From positions 1 to 64,000 of the forward strand of contig NZ_VAJM01000004.1 of NCBI RefSeq assembly GCF_005771675.1: a DNA stretch of 64,000 nucleotides, read 5' to 3'. This document shows, piece by piece, positions 15,279 through 23,085 of the stretch. The stretch's first letter is position 1, and each line of letters starts with the position of its first letter. Source of the stretch: Hymenobacter jeollabukensis. GTDB taxonomy: Bacteria; Bacteroidota; Bacteroidia; Cytophagales; Hymenobacteraceae. Under the pieces are notes generated by a model. That model was not told the DNA's origin, made no database searches, and saw only the letters and a program-made list of their open reading frames with translations. The position numbers and the translations under genes were made by a program.

Positions 15279-15962
15279 CTACGCAAATAGCTTCACTCTG
15301 AAGGGGAGCCAAACGGCAGGTTCTCCGGCTACTTGGTCGGTGTAAGCGGCTACCCGCTGACAGTCGGCTTGGTTGAGGAAGAGGCCGTATTCGTTCAGGG
15401 CAATGCCGAACTGGTCTTGGTATTCTTGCTCCAGGACGTTGTACGAAGAAGGTTCGTAGCCGCCGTGGTCCAGAAGGCCAAGCAGATCATAGCCGATAAC
15501 GGTTCCGGCATCAGGTTCCGGCAGGCGTCGTTGCAGCAACCGATGCAAGTCGAGCGTCACCGAAGGATACGCTTGTGTTTGCTCTAGGGCAGCAGGGTAA
15601 AAGCTCTCGTCAAGAAACAGGCCCAGCAGCTGTATCTGGGGCAACGACGACAGGAAAAGCTTTTTGAATTCCAGGGCCTTGGCCTGGCTCGTAAAGAAGC
15701 CCGGGTAGCCGTAGTTTCCCTGCTCGTATTCTTGCTCCGTCCAGGTGTGCAAGGCCTCCAGCGTTGGCTCGTCAGGTCGGAAGTTCTTGATTTTGGCAAA
15801 CTGCCGCTTGCTGTACCACCAACGCAGGCCCCACTCGGCATCCGGATAAACGTAGCTGATATAGCGGCTAACCGACCACGTGCGGCTGGTATACGTGTGC
15901 CCGTTGACGGTGCCGCGTTCGTGCTTGGGAATAATCAGGTAGTAGCCGGCGCAGAAATACAT
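15279..15962 (-). CDS. Hypothetical protein, 227 residues
   Basis: The product starts MYFCAGYYLIIPKHERG at ATG 15962, one base after the stop of the ferredoxin gene, so translation is probably coupled. It is rich in Tyr, Trp and Leu and has no signal peptide or transmembrane segment. Notable stretches are ISYVYPDAEWGLRWWYSKRQ and LYNVLEQEYQDQFGI-like sequence near residue 190. The C-terminus ends with VWLPFRVKLFA. No family is recognised. The position suggests a role linked to the 2Fe-2S protein and the ArsR regulator just upstream, but this is inference from spacing only. Confidence 0.65.
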   Translation of the reverse strand: MYFCAGYYLIIPKHERGTVNGHTYTSRTWSVSRYISYVYPDAEWGLRWWYSKRQFAKIKNFRPDEPTLEALHTWTEQEYEQGNYGYPGFFTSQAKALEFKKLFLSSLPQIQLLGLFLDESFYPAALEQTQAYPSVTLDLHRLLQRRLPEPDAGTVIGYDLLGLLDHGGYEPSSYNVLEQEYQDQFGIALNEYGLFLNQADCQRVAAYTDQVAGEPAVWLPFRVKLFA

Positions 15963-15963
15963 A

Positions 15964-16284
15964 CTACGGCTCAATCTGCAACCGCTTCACCGGCTGGTTG
16001 TTGCCCAGGTGCTGGCCCACGAGGTCGGCGGCGTCCTTAGGCTGCACGTCGCCGTACCAGATGTCCTCGGGGTACACCACCAGGGCGGCGCCGTTGCCCT
16101 TCTTGCAGTGCTTGCACACGTCGAGGCAGCCGGTGGTCTGCACCCGATTTTTGCGCTTTTTGCCGCCGAGCAGCAGGCTTTTCAGGTCCTGCTTTTTCAG
16201 CTCCTTCTTGAGGGCCTTGGCTACGTCCTTGCCGACCTCGCTTTTCTGGTTGGTGCAGACGAACAAATGATGCTGGTATTTCAT
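15964..16284 (-). CDS. Thioredoxin-like [2Fe-2S] ferredoxin
   Basis: A 106-residue protein of the thioredoxin-fold 2Fe-2S ferredoxin type. The first Cys is in HHLFVCTNQK, and the remaining ligands are in TTGCLDVCKHCKKG, which has three Cys within nine residues. GAALVVYPEDIWYGDV is the conserved strand after the cluster. Lys-rich helix 20-45. Such proteins have no settled electron partner. It starts 19 bp after the ArsR-type gene and abuts the hypothetical gene downstream, which suggests an operon. Confidence 0.85.
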   Translation of the reverse strand: MKYQHHLFVCTNQKSEVGKDVAKALKKELKKQDLKSLLLGGKKRKNRVQTTGCLDVCKHCKKGNGAALVVYPEDIWYGDVQPKDAADLVGQHLGNNQPVKRLQIEP

Positions 16285-16302
16285 GGCGTGCTGAGCGCCG
16301 CC

Positions 16303-16698
16303 CTACGGCCGCGGCGTGCCGGTCCAGTGGCGGTTTTGCAGCTTATACGCGGCCAGCTCGCGGTTCGACCAGAGCGTCTGGTAGGTCTTCTGGTCTTTCT
16401 GCAGCTGCTGGTCGCGCTCCATGTAGCTGAGGTGCTGCTGCAGCAACTCGGCGTATTCGTCCTTGATGAAGTAGAACATCCAGTTGTCGAGCCGGCGGAA
16501 ATTCACCAAACCTGCATTCTTCAGGGCCGATAATTGCCGGGAGACTTTCGTCTGGGTGAAATCCAGCACCTGCTCCAGGTCGGAAATGCACATTTCCTGG
16601 TTGCGCCAGAGCAAATGCAGGATTCGCACCCGCGACTCATCGCCTAACGCTTTATATAAGCCGAGCCCGAATGCAACGGAAAAGTGTTTGAGACGCAT
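16303..16698 (-). CDS. ArsR-family transcriptional regulator
   Basis: A 131-residue winged-helix protein. The pattern YKALGDESRVRILHLLW, then CISDLEQVLDFTQTKVSRQLSAL, then GLVNFRRLDNWMFYF is that of ArsR regulators. There is no ELCVCDL metal-binding motif; a single Cys (MCISDL) stands in that helix, so metal sensing is doubtful. The frame extends to 16815, but the ATG at 16698 (MRLKHFSVAFG) fits the family and leaves room for the divergent promoter at 16785. It probably controls itself and the two genes downstream. Confidence 0.85.
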   Translation of the reverse strand: MRLKHFSVAFGLGLYKALGDESRVRILHLLWRNQEMCISDLEQVLDFTQTKVSRQLSALKNAGLVNFRRLDNWMFYFIKDEYAELLQQHLSYMERDQQLQKDQKTYQTLWSNRELAAYKLQNRHWTGTPRP

Positions 16699-16784
16699 CT
16701 TTTGACCAGCCGCCGGGTTATGTAGCCGGCGGCCCCTGGCCACGAAGGTACGCCAGGGCCACCCGAAGCCCCGCGAAAGCGCCC

Positions 16785-16792
16785 TATCTTTG
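16785..16792 (+). promoter_or_regulatory. Putative -7 element
   Basis: TATCTTTG, 21 bp before the ATG at 16814. The element contains a TTG that would otherwise look like an upstream start codon, so that start can be rejected. Confidence 0.6.
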
Positions 16793-16813
16793 CTTATCCC
16801 GCAACCCGCTGAC

Positions 16814-17491
16814 ATGCCCCTGATTGCCCGTTTTCACCTCCTGACGTTGTCGTTGCTGCTCGTGCTGGCCGCCGCGCTGCTGCCCGCCCGCAGTGCCCGG
16901 GCGCAGGGCCAGCGGCAGGTCGTCCAGTTTTCCGGCATCATCGCCACCGGCGACTCCTTGCTGGGCGTGCCCGGCGCCGCCGTATTCGTGCCCAAAGCCG
17001 GCCGCGGCACCAGCACCAACGCCTACGGCTACTTCTCGCTGCCCGTGCTGGCCGGCGACTCCATCGTCATCCGTAGCCTGGGCTACCGCAACCAGTACGT
17101 GGTCATTCCGCCCGACTACCCGCGGCAGAGCTATTCCGTCATCGTGCAGCTTAAGGAAGACGCCACGGTGCTGCCGGAGGTGCGCATCTTCCCCTACGTG
17201 ACCGAAAAGGACTTCAAGCGCGCCTTCCTGGCCCTGAAGCTGCCGCAGGAGCGGGGCACGGCCACCGCCGAAAACCTCAACGAGCAGATCATGCGGCGCA
17301 TCTTCCTGAACGCGCCCGTCACCAGCATGGCCAACTACCGCCAGACCATGCAGATGCAGCAGCTCGACCAGCAGCGTAAGTACGGCACCGCCCCCAACCC
17401 CTACAGCAATAACCCGCTGCTGAACCCCTTCAGCTGGCTGCAGCTGATCAACCAGATCAAAAACGGCGACTTCAAGAAGAAGGACGAGTAA
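16814..17491 (+). CDS. Secreted carboxypeptidase-regulatory-like protein
   Basis: A 225-residue exported protein. The N-terminus is a signal peptide ending ARSARAQG. Residues about 35-110 look like a CarboxypepD_reg-like beta-sandwich: FSGIIATGDSLLGVPGAAVF, then TNAYGYFSLPVLAGDSIVI, then LGYRNQYVV. This fold forms the N-terminal plug extension of TonB-dependent receptors, but no receptor follows here. The second half is helical and Gln-rich with no recognised domain. Such stand-alone proteins are common in Bacteroidota and of unknown function. The gene is followed within 22 bp by a composite palindromic element. Confidence 0.8.
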   Translation: MPLIARFHLLTLSLLLVLAAALLPARSARAQGQRQVVQFSGIIATGDSLLGVPGAAVFVPKAGRGTSTNAYGYFSLPVLAGDSIVIRSLGYRNQYVVIPPDYPRQSYSVIVQLKEDATVLPEVRIFPYVTEKDFKRAFLALKLPQERGTATAENLNEQIMRRIFLNAPVTSMANYRQTMQMQQLDQQRKYGTAPNPYSNNPLLNPFSWLQLINQIKNGDFKKKDE

Positions 17492-17512
17492 GCGCAGACG
17501 GTTCATTCCGCC

Positions 17513-17678
17513 GTCATTGCGAGCGAAGCGAAGCAATCTTTCCTCCAGTAGCAGAAACGATACAAGTAGCGCTGCCCGAATCTGTCGTTTACAGGTTCGG
17601 GCAGCGCTATTTTCGGTTAGTGCGTACTGTGCCGTTGTGCTACTGGAGGAAAGATTGCTTCGCTCTGCTCGCAATGAC
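17513..17678. repeat. Composite palindromic element, TCATTGCGAGC class
   Basis: The outer arms of 41 bp (17513-17553 and 17638-17678, two mismatches) begin GTCATTGCGAGCGAAGCG. Inside is a second hairpin: TAGCGCTGCCCGAA with its complement followed by TTTT, which looks like a Rho-independent terminator for the gene ending at 17491. The element therefore flanks or carries a terminator. Confidence 0.8.
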
Positions 17679-17816
17679 CTCCTAAACCCTGCCGCCTGCT
17701 GCCTTGTTGTGAGGAGTGGCGCGCAACCAGCGGCGCGGTTTCGCGGTAAAGTCTGACCAGGCCGCAATGTGCCACCGCGGGTTTACCTTGGCCCGCCTCA
17801 ATATCAGGTTTGCCTT

Positions 17817-19193
17817 ATGGACACGAACCTTCCCAAATCGGCGCATCCGCGCTTGGTTATCATCGGTTGCGGCTTTGCCGGCCTGCGCCTGGCGCAGGCG
17901 CTCAAGCACGACCCGGTGCAAATTGTAGTCATCGACCGCCACAACTACCACAACTTTCAGCCCCTGCTCTACCAGGTGGCCACCGGCGCGCTGGAAGCCG
18001 ACAGCATTGCCTACCCCATCCGCAAAATCTTCGCCGGGCAGAAAAACTTCTTTTTCCGCCTCGCCGACGTGGAGCGGGTGAACACCGAGGCCAAAACGGT
18101 GCACACCAACATCGGCGACATCAGCTACGACTACCTCGTCATTGCCACCGGCTCGCTCACCAACTTCTTCGGCATCGAGAGCATCGAGCGGAATGCCATG
18201 CAGATCAAGAGCATTCCGAATGCCCTGAACCTGCGCAGCTACATCTTCCAGAACTTCGAGAAGGCCCTGCTCACCTCCGACCCCCAGCAGCGTGAGGCGC
18301 TGCTGAACATCGTGGTGGTAGGCGGCGGCCCCACGGGCGTGGAAATCAGCGGCTCGCTGGCCGAAATGCGCCGCACGGTGCTGCCCAAGGACTACCCCGA
18401 GCTGGACCTCTCGCAGATGAAAATCATCCTGGTGGAGGCCGGTCCGGCCTTGCTCGGGCCCATGTCGAAACAGTCGCAGGACGACGCGCTGGGCTACCTG
18501 CAGAAGCTGGGCGTGGAAGTGCGCCTGAACACCGGCATCAAGCGCTTCGAGGACTGCCGCGCCTACTATTCCGACGCGGAGTTCATTCCGACCGAAAACC
18601 TGATCTGGGCCGCGGGCGTGAACGGGGCCGCCCTGGCGGGCCTGCCCGAAGCCACCGTCACGCGCAACAAGCGCGTCAACGTGAACCGCTGGAACGAGGT
18701 GGAGGGCCTGCCGGGCGTCTTCGCCATCGGCGACGTGGCCAACATGGTGACCGAAGAAATGCCCAAGGGTCTGCCCATGCTGGCCCCCGTGGCCCAGCAG
18801 CAGGCCGACCATCTGGCCCACAACCTGCGCCGCCTCGCCAAGGGCCAAACGCCCGAGCCGTTCAACTACTTCAACAAGGGCGTCATGGCCATCGTGGCCC
18901 GCAACAAGGCCGTGGTGGATTTGCCCAAAAACGTGCATTTCCGCGGCTTCTTCGGCTGGCTGACCTGGCTGTTCGTCCACCTGATGACGCTCGTCGGCTT
19001 CCGCAACAAGGTGGTGGCCCTCATCGACTGGGCCTTCAGCTACTGGAACTCCGACAAAGCCCTGCGCCTCATCATCCGCCCCTTCAACCGCCGCGACGTG
19101 AAAGACGACAAGGGCAAGCGCGCCGCCGAGCACCAGACCGCCACTGCCGAATACAACCCCACGCCGCCCGCCATTCAGTCGCCGGCCGCCTGA
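17817..19193 (+). CDS. Type II NADH:quinone oxidoreductase
   Basis: A 458-residue single-subunit NADH dehydrogenase that passes electrons to quinone without pumping protons. The FAD motif VIIGCGFAGLRLA is at residues about 14-26, the NADH motif VVVGGGPTGVEISG at about 166-179, and the second FAD contact is VFAIGDVANM. HNYHNFQPLLYQVATG is a typical active-site stretch. The C-terminal part has a membrane-anchoring amphipathic region (WLTWLFVHLMTLVGFRNK). The frame opens at a GTG 16 codons earlier, but ATG 17817 matches the family. The C-terminal tail after residue 430 is variable. It gives the cell a second NADH route besides Nuo. Confidence 0.94.
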   Translation: MDTNLPKSAHPRLVIIGCGFAGLRLAQALKHDPVQIVVIDRHNYHNFQPLLYQVATGALEADSIAYPIRKIFAGQKNFFFRLADVERVNTEAKTVHTNIGDISYDYLVIATGSLTNFFGIESIERNAMQIKSIPNALNLRSYIFQNFEKALLTSDPQQREALLNIVVVGGGPTGVEISGSLAEMRRTVLPKDYPELDLSQMKIILVEAGPALLGPMSKQSQDDALGYLQKLGVEVRLNTGIKRFEDCRAYYSDAEFIPTENLIWAAGVNGAALAGLPEATVTRNKRVNVNRWNEVEGLPGVFAIGDVANMVTEEMPKGLPMLAPVAQQQADHLAHNLRRLAKGQTPEPFNYFNKGVMAIVARNKAVVDLPKNVHFRGFFGWLTWLFVHLMTLVGFRNKVVALIDWAFSYWNSDKALRLIIRPFNRRDVKDDKGKRAAEHQTATAEYNPTPPAIQSPAA

Positions 19194-19280
19194 TGAGCAG
19201 TTCGGCGCGTGGGCGAGATGAAGTGAGGCGAGCGGTATAAGCCGGTGTTCTTCGTGCTCTAGCTATACCAACAAAGCATA

Positions 19281-19310
19281 AAGACCCGCCAACGAACGTT
19301 GGCGGGCCTT
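19281..19310. terminator. Bidirectional terminator
   Basis: AAGACCCGCCAACG pairs with CGTTGGCGGGCCTT (one mismatch or wobble) around AA. It serves the convergent NADH dehydrogenase and lipoprotein genes. Confidence 0.85.
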
Positions 19311-19329
19311 TGTGCGCAAAAGTCAGGGC

Positions 19330-19761
19330 TTAATTGGACGAAGCAGGCGCCTTTTCAGCGCAGGTCGTGGCCGAAACGTTGCTCAGGGTGTACTTGGTCA
19401 TGCCCGAAGGGGCGTCGTTGGCCAGGCACTGCAGCTCGGGGGCGGTGCCGCCGCGCGAAAGGGTAAAGTAGAGCCTGGTCCCCGGCTGGGCGAGGGTGCC
19501 CAGCTCGGTGTAAGTGGACACGACGTGCTGGTAGGTCTTGACCCCGTTGCCGTCGAAGTCGAACTGAATGGTTTGGCCCTCCTGCGAGTTGTCGAGCTGC
19601 ACGAGCGTACCGGCCATGCACGTCTGGCGCAGCACCTTCCCGCTTACGCAGATTGGAGGGCACGTTGGTACTTCCGGCTCTACGCAGGTGGTAATCAGAT
19701 TGCAGCCGGAGGCAAGCAGGGTGAGGGCGGCCAGCGGGGCCAGGAGTGAAGCTGTTTTCAT
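19330..19761 (-). CDS. Hypothetical lipoprotein, Cys-rich
   Basis: A 143-residue product starting MKTASLLAPLAALTLLASGC, with Cys20 as the lipid attachment site. The mature chain opens with several Cys and Pro residues (TTCVEPEVPTCPPICVSG) and has further single Cys residues near 68, 116 and 137, which could form disulfides outside the cytoplasm. A strand-rich middle contains QTIQFDFDGNGVKTYQHV. No family is recognised. The longest frame begins 21 codons earlier, but the signal peptide fixes the start. Confidence 0.75.
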   Translation of the reverse strand: MKTASLLAPLAALTLLASGCNLITTCVEPEVPTCPPICVSGKVLRQTCMAGTLVQLDNSQEGQTIQFDFDGNGVKTYQHVVSTYTELGTLAQPGTRLYFTLSRGGTAPELQCLANDAPSGMTKYTLSNVSATTCAEKAPASSN

Positions 19762-19862
19762 TGGAATAAGCGGGTTGGTGAGGATGTGTCGCAGGGAGCC
19801 GCTTCCAACGGGTTTTCGTTGCACCTATCACATAAAAATGTGAAGGGCGGAAAGCCTGCTTA

Positions 19863-20237
19863 CTACAGCGCGTACTCGGCCAGGGCCCGGCTGATGTCGA
19901 GGATGTTCTGGTCGTTGCGGAAGGTTTTGCTGATGGGCTCGGCCTGGCCGCGAATCCAGATTTTCAGCTCCGCGTCGAGGTCGAAGTGGCCGGTGGTTTC
20001 GGTGCTGAACCGCTCGATGCTGCGGTAGGGTACGCTCAGGTACTCCTTCTTCTTGCCCGTCACGCCCTGCTTGTCGAGCATGATCAGGCGCTTATTGGTG
20101 AAGATAATCTGGTCGCGGATGATGGCGTAGGCTTTTTCCACCCGCTCGTCGGAGGCCAGCAGGCGCTGCAGGTCCTGCTGAATTTCCTGCGCGTCGTGTT
20201 CGGAAGCGTTGCCGAGTAGGCCGTCGAATATGCTCAT
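19863..20237 (-). CDS. Bacterial PH-domain protein
   Basis: A 124-residue cytoplasmic protein. Residues about 30-75 contain the pattern DQIIFTNKRLIMLDKQGVTGKKKEYLSVPY, split here across two strands, that marks bacterial pleckstrin-homology-like domains (short PH family). The C-terminal helix is DILDISRALAEYAL-like. The role of these proteins is unknown. The ATG at 20237 (MSIFDGLLGN) is preferred over the longer frame, which would read through a GC-rich stretch; TATCTTAC about 30 bp upstream may be a -7 element. Confidence 0.82.
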   Translation of the reverse strand: MSIFDGLLGNASEHDAQEIQQDLQRLLASDERVEKAYAIIRDQIIFTNKRLIMLDKQGVTGKKKEYLSVPYRSIERFSTETTGHFDLDAELKIWIRGQAEPISKTFRNDQNILDISRALAEYAL

Positions 20238-20550
20238 GGGGTTGGGGGTAAAGTGCGCCGGTAAGATACGCGGCCCGGCGTAGTGGCGCCTGATCGAGCG
20301 TGCCGAGGCCGAATGCCTTTCGCTGGCGGCTTGCCAGCTGCGCCCGGCCAACGCCGGCCCGGCCACCGCTGGCTAGGGCACCCGTACCCGCCAACTTGGC
20401 TGACCTCGCTTATGCAGATTGCCGGGAGTAGCGCAGAAGCGGCGGTAAATGCATATGTTGCTATTAATTGTTGCGGCGCGGCGGGTTCGGAAATCCGAAC
20501 GTGGGCTTGGTTGTGGATGTGGCAGGCGCCCCAACTAATTCTTTCATCTC
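20238..20550. other. Intergenic, no gene seen
   Basis: 313 bp between the divergent PH-domain and NHL genes. Apart from the possible -7 element near 20260 (minus strand) no repeat, hairpin or convincing small gene was seen. Confidence 0.5.
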
Positions 20551-21576
20551 ATGACTACTCGCTTTCTGACTTTTCTGCCCGGAACCGTTGCCGGACTGCT
20601 GCTCGTGGCCTGCCACGGCCCCAAGCCGGATGATGTGCCGGTCCCGGCGCCCGATCCGCCCCAGCTCATGGTCAGCACCCTGGCCGGTGGCACGCAGGCC
20701 GGCAACGTAGACGCGACGGGCAGTTCCGCCCGCTTCGGCTACCTGTGGGGCGCTACCCTCGATGCCCAGGGCAACGTGTACGCGGTCGACCACATCAACG
20801 GCACCATCCGGCGCATCACCCCCGCCGGGGAGGTCAGTACAGTGGCCGACCTCGGCCGGCCGGCGAATATTGCCTCGGGGCCGGATGGCGTGGCGCTGGG
20901 GGCCAACGGTGTGCTGTACGTGAGCATGGAGGGCCAGACGACCCTGAGCCAGGTAAGCCCAGCCGGCGTGGTTAGCAGCCTGCCGGGCGCCGCTGCCACT
21001 CACGTGTTCAACTACGCCCGCAGCCTGGCCGCCGACGCGCAGGGCAACATCTACGTGGTGGAGCTGCTGGGCCAGCGGATCGACAAGGTGACGCCCGCTG
21101 GCGCCGTCACGGTGCTGGCGGGCACCGGCACGGCCGGCTACACCGATGGCCCCGGCAGCCAGGCGCAGTTCAGCGGGCCGACCGCGCTGGTGGTAGATGC
21201 GCAGGGCAACGTGTACGTGAGCGACGCGGGCAACTATCGGATTCGCAAGATTACCCCCGCCGGGCAGGTATCCACCCTGGCCGGCAGCGGTACCACCGGT
21301 ACGCTCGACGGGCCCGGGACCACGGCGCAGTTCGGCACGGCCATGCACGGCCTCTCTATCGACGCGGCCGGCACGCTGTACTTGGGCGACGGGCCGCGCA
21401 TCCGCCGCATCACGCCGGCCGGTGAAGTCAGTACCCTGGTCGGGAGCAGCGCTGGCTACGTCGACGGGCCCGTGGCTGAGGCGCGGTTCGTGGGCGTGCT
21501 CGGGCTGGTGGGCAACCCCACCACGGGCCTGTACGCCATTGAAGTGCCGCGGATACGCAAGATTATGATTCAATAG
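20551..21576 (+). CDS. NHL-repeat beta-propeller lipoprotein
   Basis: A 341-residue lipoprotein (MTTRFLTFLPG, then GLLLVAC with the lipidated Cys near 21) and a Pro-rich linker (PVPAPDPPQ). The rest consists of NHL-like repeats; each has a core of the form LDAQGNVYVxDxxNxRIRKITPAGxVSTLAG, seen clearly at residues about 65-95, 165-190, 215-245 and 260-300. These form a beta-propeller outside the cytoplasm. Interspersed GxxDGPG segments are typical. Ligand unknown. The gene stands alone; the VOC gene converges on it. Confidence 0.87.
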   Translation: MTTRFLTFLPGTVAGLLLVACHGPKPDDVPVPAPDPPQLMVSTLAGGTQAGNVDATGSSARFGYLWGATLDAQGNVYAVDHINGTIRRITPAGEVSTVADLGRPANIASGPDGVALGANGVLYVSMEGQTTLSQVSPAGVVSSLPGAAATHVFNYARSLAADAQGNIYVVELLGQRIDKVTPAGAVTVLAGTGTAGYTDGPGSQAQFSGPTALVVDAQGNVYVSDAGNYRIRKITPAGQVSTLAGSGTTGTLDGPGTTAQFGTAMHGLSIDAAGTLYLGDGPRIRRITPAGEVSTLVGSSAGYVDGPVAEARFVGVLGLVGNPTTGLYAIEVPRIRKIMIQ

Positions 21577-21631
21577 CCCCACTAAAGGGGGCGTGTTAAA
21601 TGTTAAAGCGGAGAGGAACGGCTGCGTCGGG

Positions 21632-22015
21632 CTACCCCTGCACCAGCTGAATGTTGTTGCCGCAGGTATCGTCGAACACGGCCAGCGTGACGGCGCCCAT
21701 TTCGGTGGGCTCCATGCTGAACCGCACGCCCAGCGCCCGCAGCCGCTCGTACTCGCGCTGCACGTCCTCGACGTGGAAGGCCGTGAGCGGGATGCCGGCC
21801 GCGTACAGGGCCTGCTGGTAGGTGCGGGCCGGCGCGAAGCCCAGCGGCTCCAGCACCAGCTCCACACCGTCGGGCTCGGTGGGGTCCACCACCGTCAGCC
21901 AGCGGTGCTCGCCCAGCGGCACGTCGGATTTCTTCACGAAGCCGAGCGTTTCGGTGTAGAACTGCAGGGCGCGGGCCTGGTCGTCGACCAGCAGGCTGAG
22001 GAGGCGGATGTGCAT
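21632..22015 (-). CDS. VOC-family (glyoxalase-like) protein
   Basis: A 127-residue protein with the two beta-alpha-beta-beta-beta modules of the vicinal oxygen chelate fold. It opens MHIRLLSLLVDDQARALQFY and closes AVFDDTCGNNIQLVQG. Potential metal ligands are His2, Glu in GVELVLEPLG, His in AFHVEDV and the final Gln. Substrate unknown; the closest everyday annotation is VOC or bleomycin-resistance-like protein. An AraC-type regulator gene lies 80 bp upstream on the same strand, a common pairing. Confidence 0.87.
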   Translation of the reverse strand: MHIRLLSLLVDDQARALQFYTETLGFVKKSDVPLGEHRWLTVVDPTEPDGVELVLEPLGFAPARTYQQALYAAGIPLTAFHVEDVQREYERLRALGVRFSMEPTEMGAVTLAVFDDTCGNNIQLVQG

Positions 22016-22095
22016 GGCGGAAATGGCTTAGCAAATGGTTTGGCAGCCGCAAGAAGCCACCGAAACCGCAAGCCGGCTTCTCCAAAATTGCTTTT

Positions 22096-22473
22096 CTACC
22101 GCCGCCGGGCCGCCAGGGCGCGGGGCGGGCAGCCGTAGGTGCGCCGAAACAGCCCCGTAAACGAGGTGACGCTGTCGAAGCCCACGGCCTGGCAGGCTTC
22201 GGCCACCGGGGCCCCGCCGAGCAGCCGCCGCCGGGCCTGCCGCAGCCGCAGCGCCGTCAGGTACTGGTGCGGGGTGCGGCCGTAGTACTGCCGAAACAGA
22301 CGCAGAAAGTGAAACTTCGAGCAGCAGGCCGCCTCCGCCATTTCCAGTAGTCCGATGGCCTCCGCGTAGTGCTGCTCGATGAACTGCCGGGCCACCAGCA
22401 CCTGCCGCCGCTGGTGGGCGTGCGGATACAAGGCGGATTGGAGGCGGTGGACTTCCTGCTGGTAGTAGGTCAT
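22096..22473 (-). CDS. Stand-alone AraC-type HTH regulator
   Basis: A 125-residue protein made almost only of the AraC DNA-binding domain: QFIEQHYAEAIGLLEMAEAA, CCSKFHFLRLFRQYYGRTPHQ split over helices, then AVGFDSVTSFTGLFRRTYG. No separate ligand domain is present. Its ATG shares a base with the stop codon of the HEAT-repeat gene (TAATG), so the two are probably translated together. The VOC gene downstream is a likely target or partner. Confidence 0.85.
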   Translation of the reverse strand: MTYYQQEVHRLQSALYPHAHQRRQVLVARQFIEQHYAEAIGLLEMAEAACCSKFHFLRLFRQYYGRTPHQYLTALRLRQARRRLLGGAPVAEACQAVGFDSVTSFTGLFRRTYGCPPRALAARRR

Positions 22474-23006
22474 TAGATTCCTTCGAAAAGCTCATCCAGC
22501 ACTTCGTCCAGGTAGTCAATGCCCAACGAAACCGCGGCTTCGGAAGGATTGACTTTGACCAACTGCCAGTGACGTTGAATGCTGGTTTTTTGCGCCAGCG
22601 TCACGTTGAACACCTGGTCTTGCAAAGCAACATTGGCCGTAAATGATGCCTCGGCGCCATGATAGAAGATAATCAGCATGATTTCCTCCAGCAAGTCGGC
22701 GCAGTCGAACTGCACCAGCGCGTACACGATGGAGCCGTTGTTGTCCACGTGTTCTGGTTTGAAGATGGCTTGGAGTAGCGCGGGCACCACCTCTGGGTTA
22801 CCAATATCGGCTAGGCCATAAGCGGCCTGATTACGCAGCAACGCATTGGGGTGCTCCAAAAGGCTCAGGTAGAAGGCTACTACTTCAGGACTGCCCAGGG
22901 CCGTGAGTTGCTGGAAGGCCGAACGGGCAATGGGCCAATCCTCCACAAAAACCAAGGCTTGTAATGGCGCGACAGAGCTAGACGTCATCAGGATAGTATT
23001 ACTCAA
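22473..23006 (-). CDS. HEAT-repeat protein
   Basis: A 177-residue helical protein. Two HEAT units are visible at residues about 27-85 (PEVVAFYLSLLEHPNALLRN, then AAYGLADIGNPEVVPALLQA). The second half is less regular, with a Leu/Ile-rich helix (ADLLEEIMLIIFYHG) and a Glu-rich C-terminus. No signal peptide. HEAT repeats bind other proteins; the partner is unknown. It lies directly upstream of the AraC-type gene, with overlapping stop and start codons. ATG 23006 is chosen; an ATG six codons later is also possible. Confidence 0.75.
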   Translation of the reverse strand: MSNTILMTSSSVAPLQALVFVEDWPIARSAFQQLTALGSPEVVAFYLSLLEHPNALLRNQAAYGLADIGNPEVVPALLQAIFKPEHVDNNGSIVYALVQFDCADLLEEIMLIIFYHGAEASFTANVALQDQVFNVTLAQKTSIQRHWQLVKVNPSEAAVSLGIDYLDEVLDELFEGI

Positions 23007-23024
23007 TCAGCTTCACGACAAAGA

Positions 23025-23057
23025 AAACAGCCGAACCCGCTGCGGGCCCGGCTGTTT
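23025..23057 (-). terminator. Terminator of the M1 peptidase gene
   Basis: AAACAGCCG and CGGCTGTTT form the outer part of an interrupted stem around CTG, and the minus strand continues with TTTTCTTTG. It lies 29 bp after the peptidase stop. Confidence 0.6.
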
Positions 23058-23085
23058 CAAAACTAACCGAAAAGGCGAAGCCGAA

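Noticed and set aside
17682-19133. 483-residue frame opposite the NADH dehydrogenase
   Set aside because: Antisense shadow; the plus-strand frame has both nucleotide-binding motifs.
20464-21867. 467-residue frame on the minus strand
   Set aside because: It is antisense to the NHL lipoprotein and VOC genes, has runs of Arg, Pro and Ala typical of shadow frames, and shows no domain.
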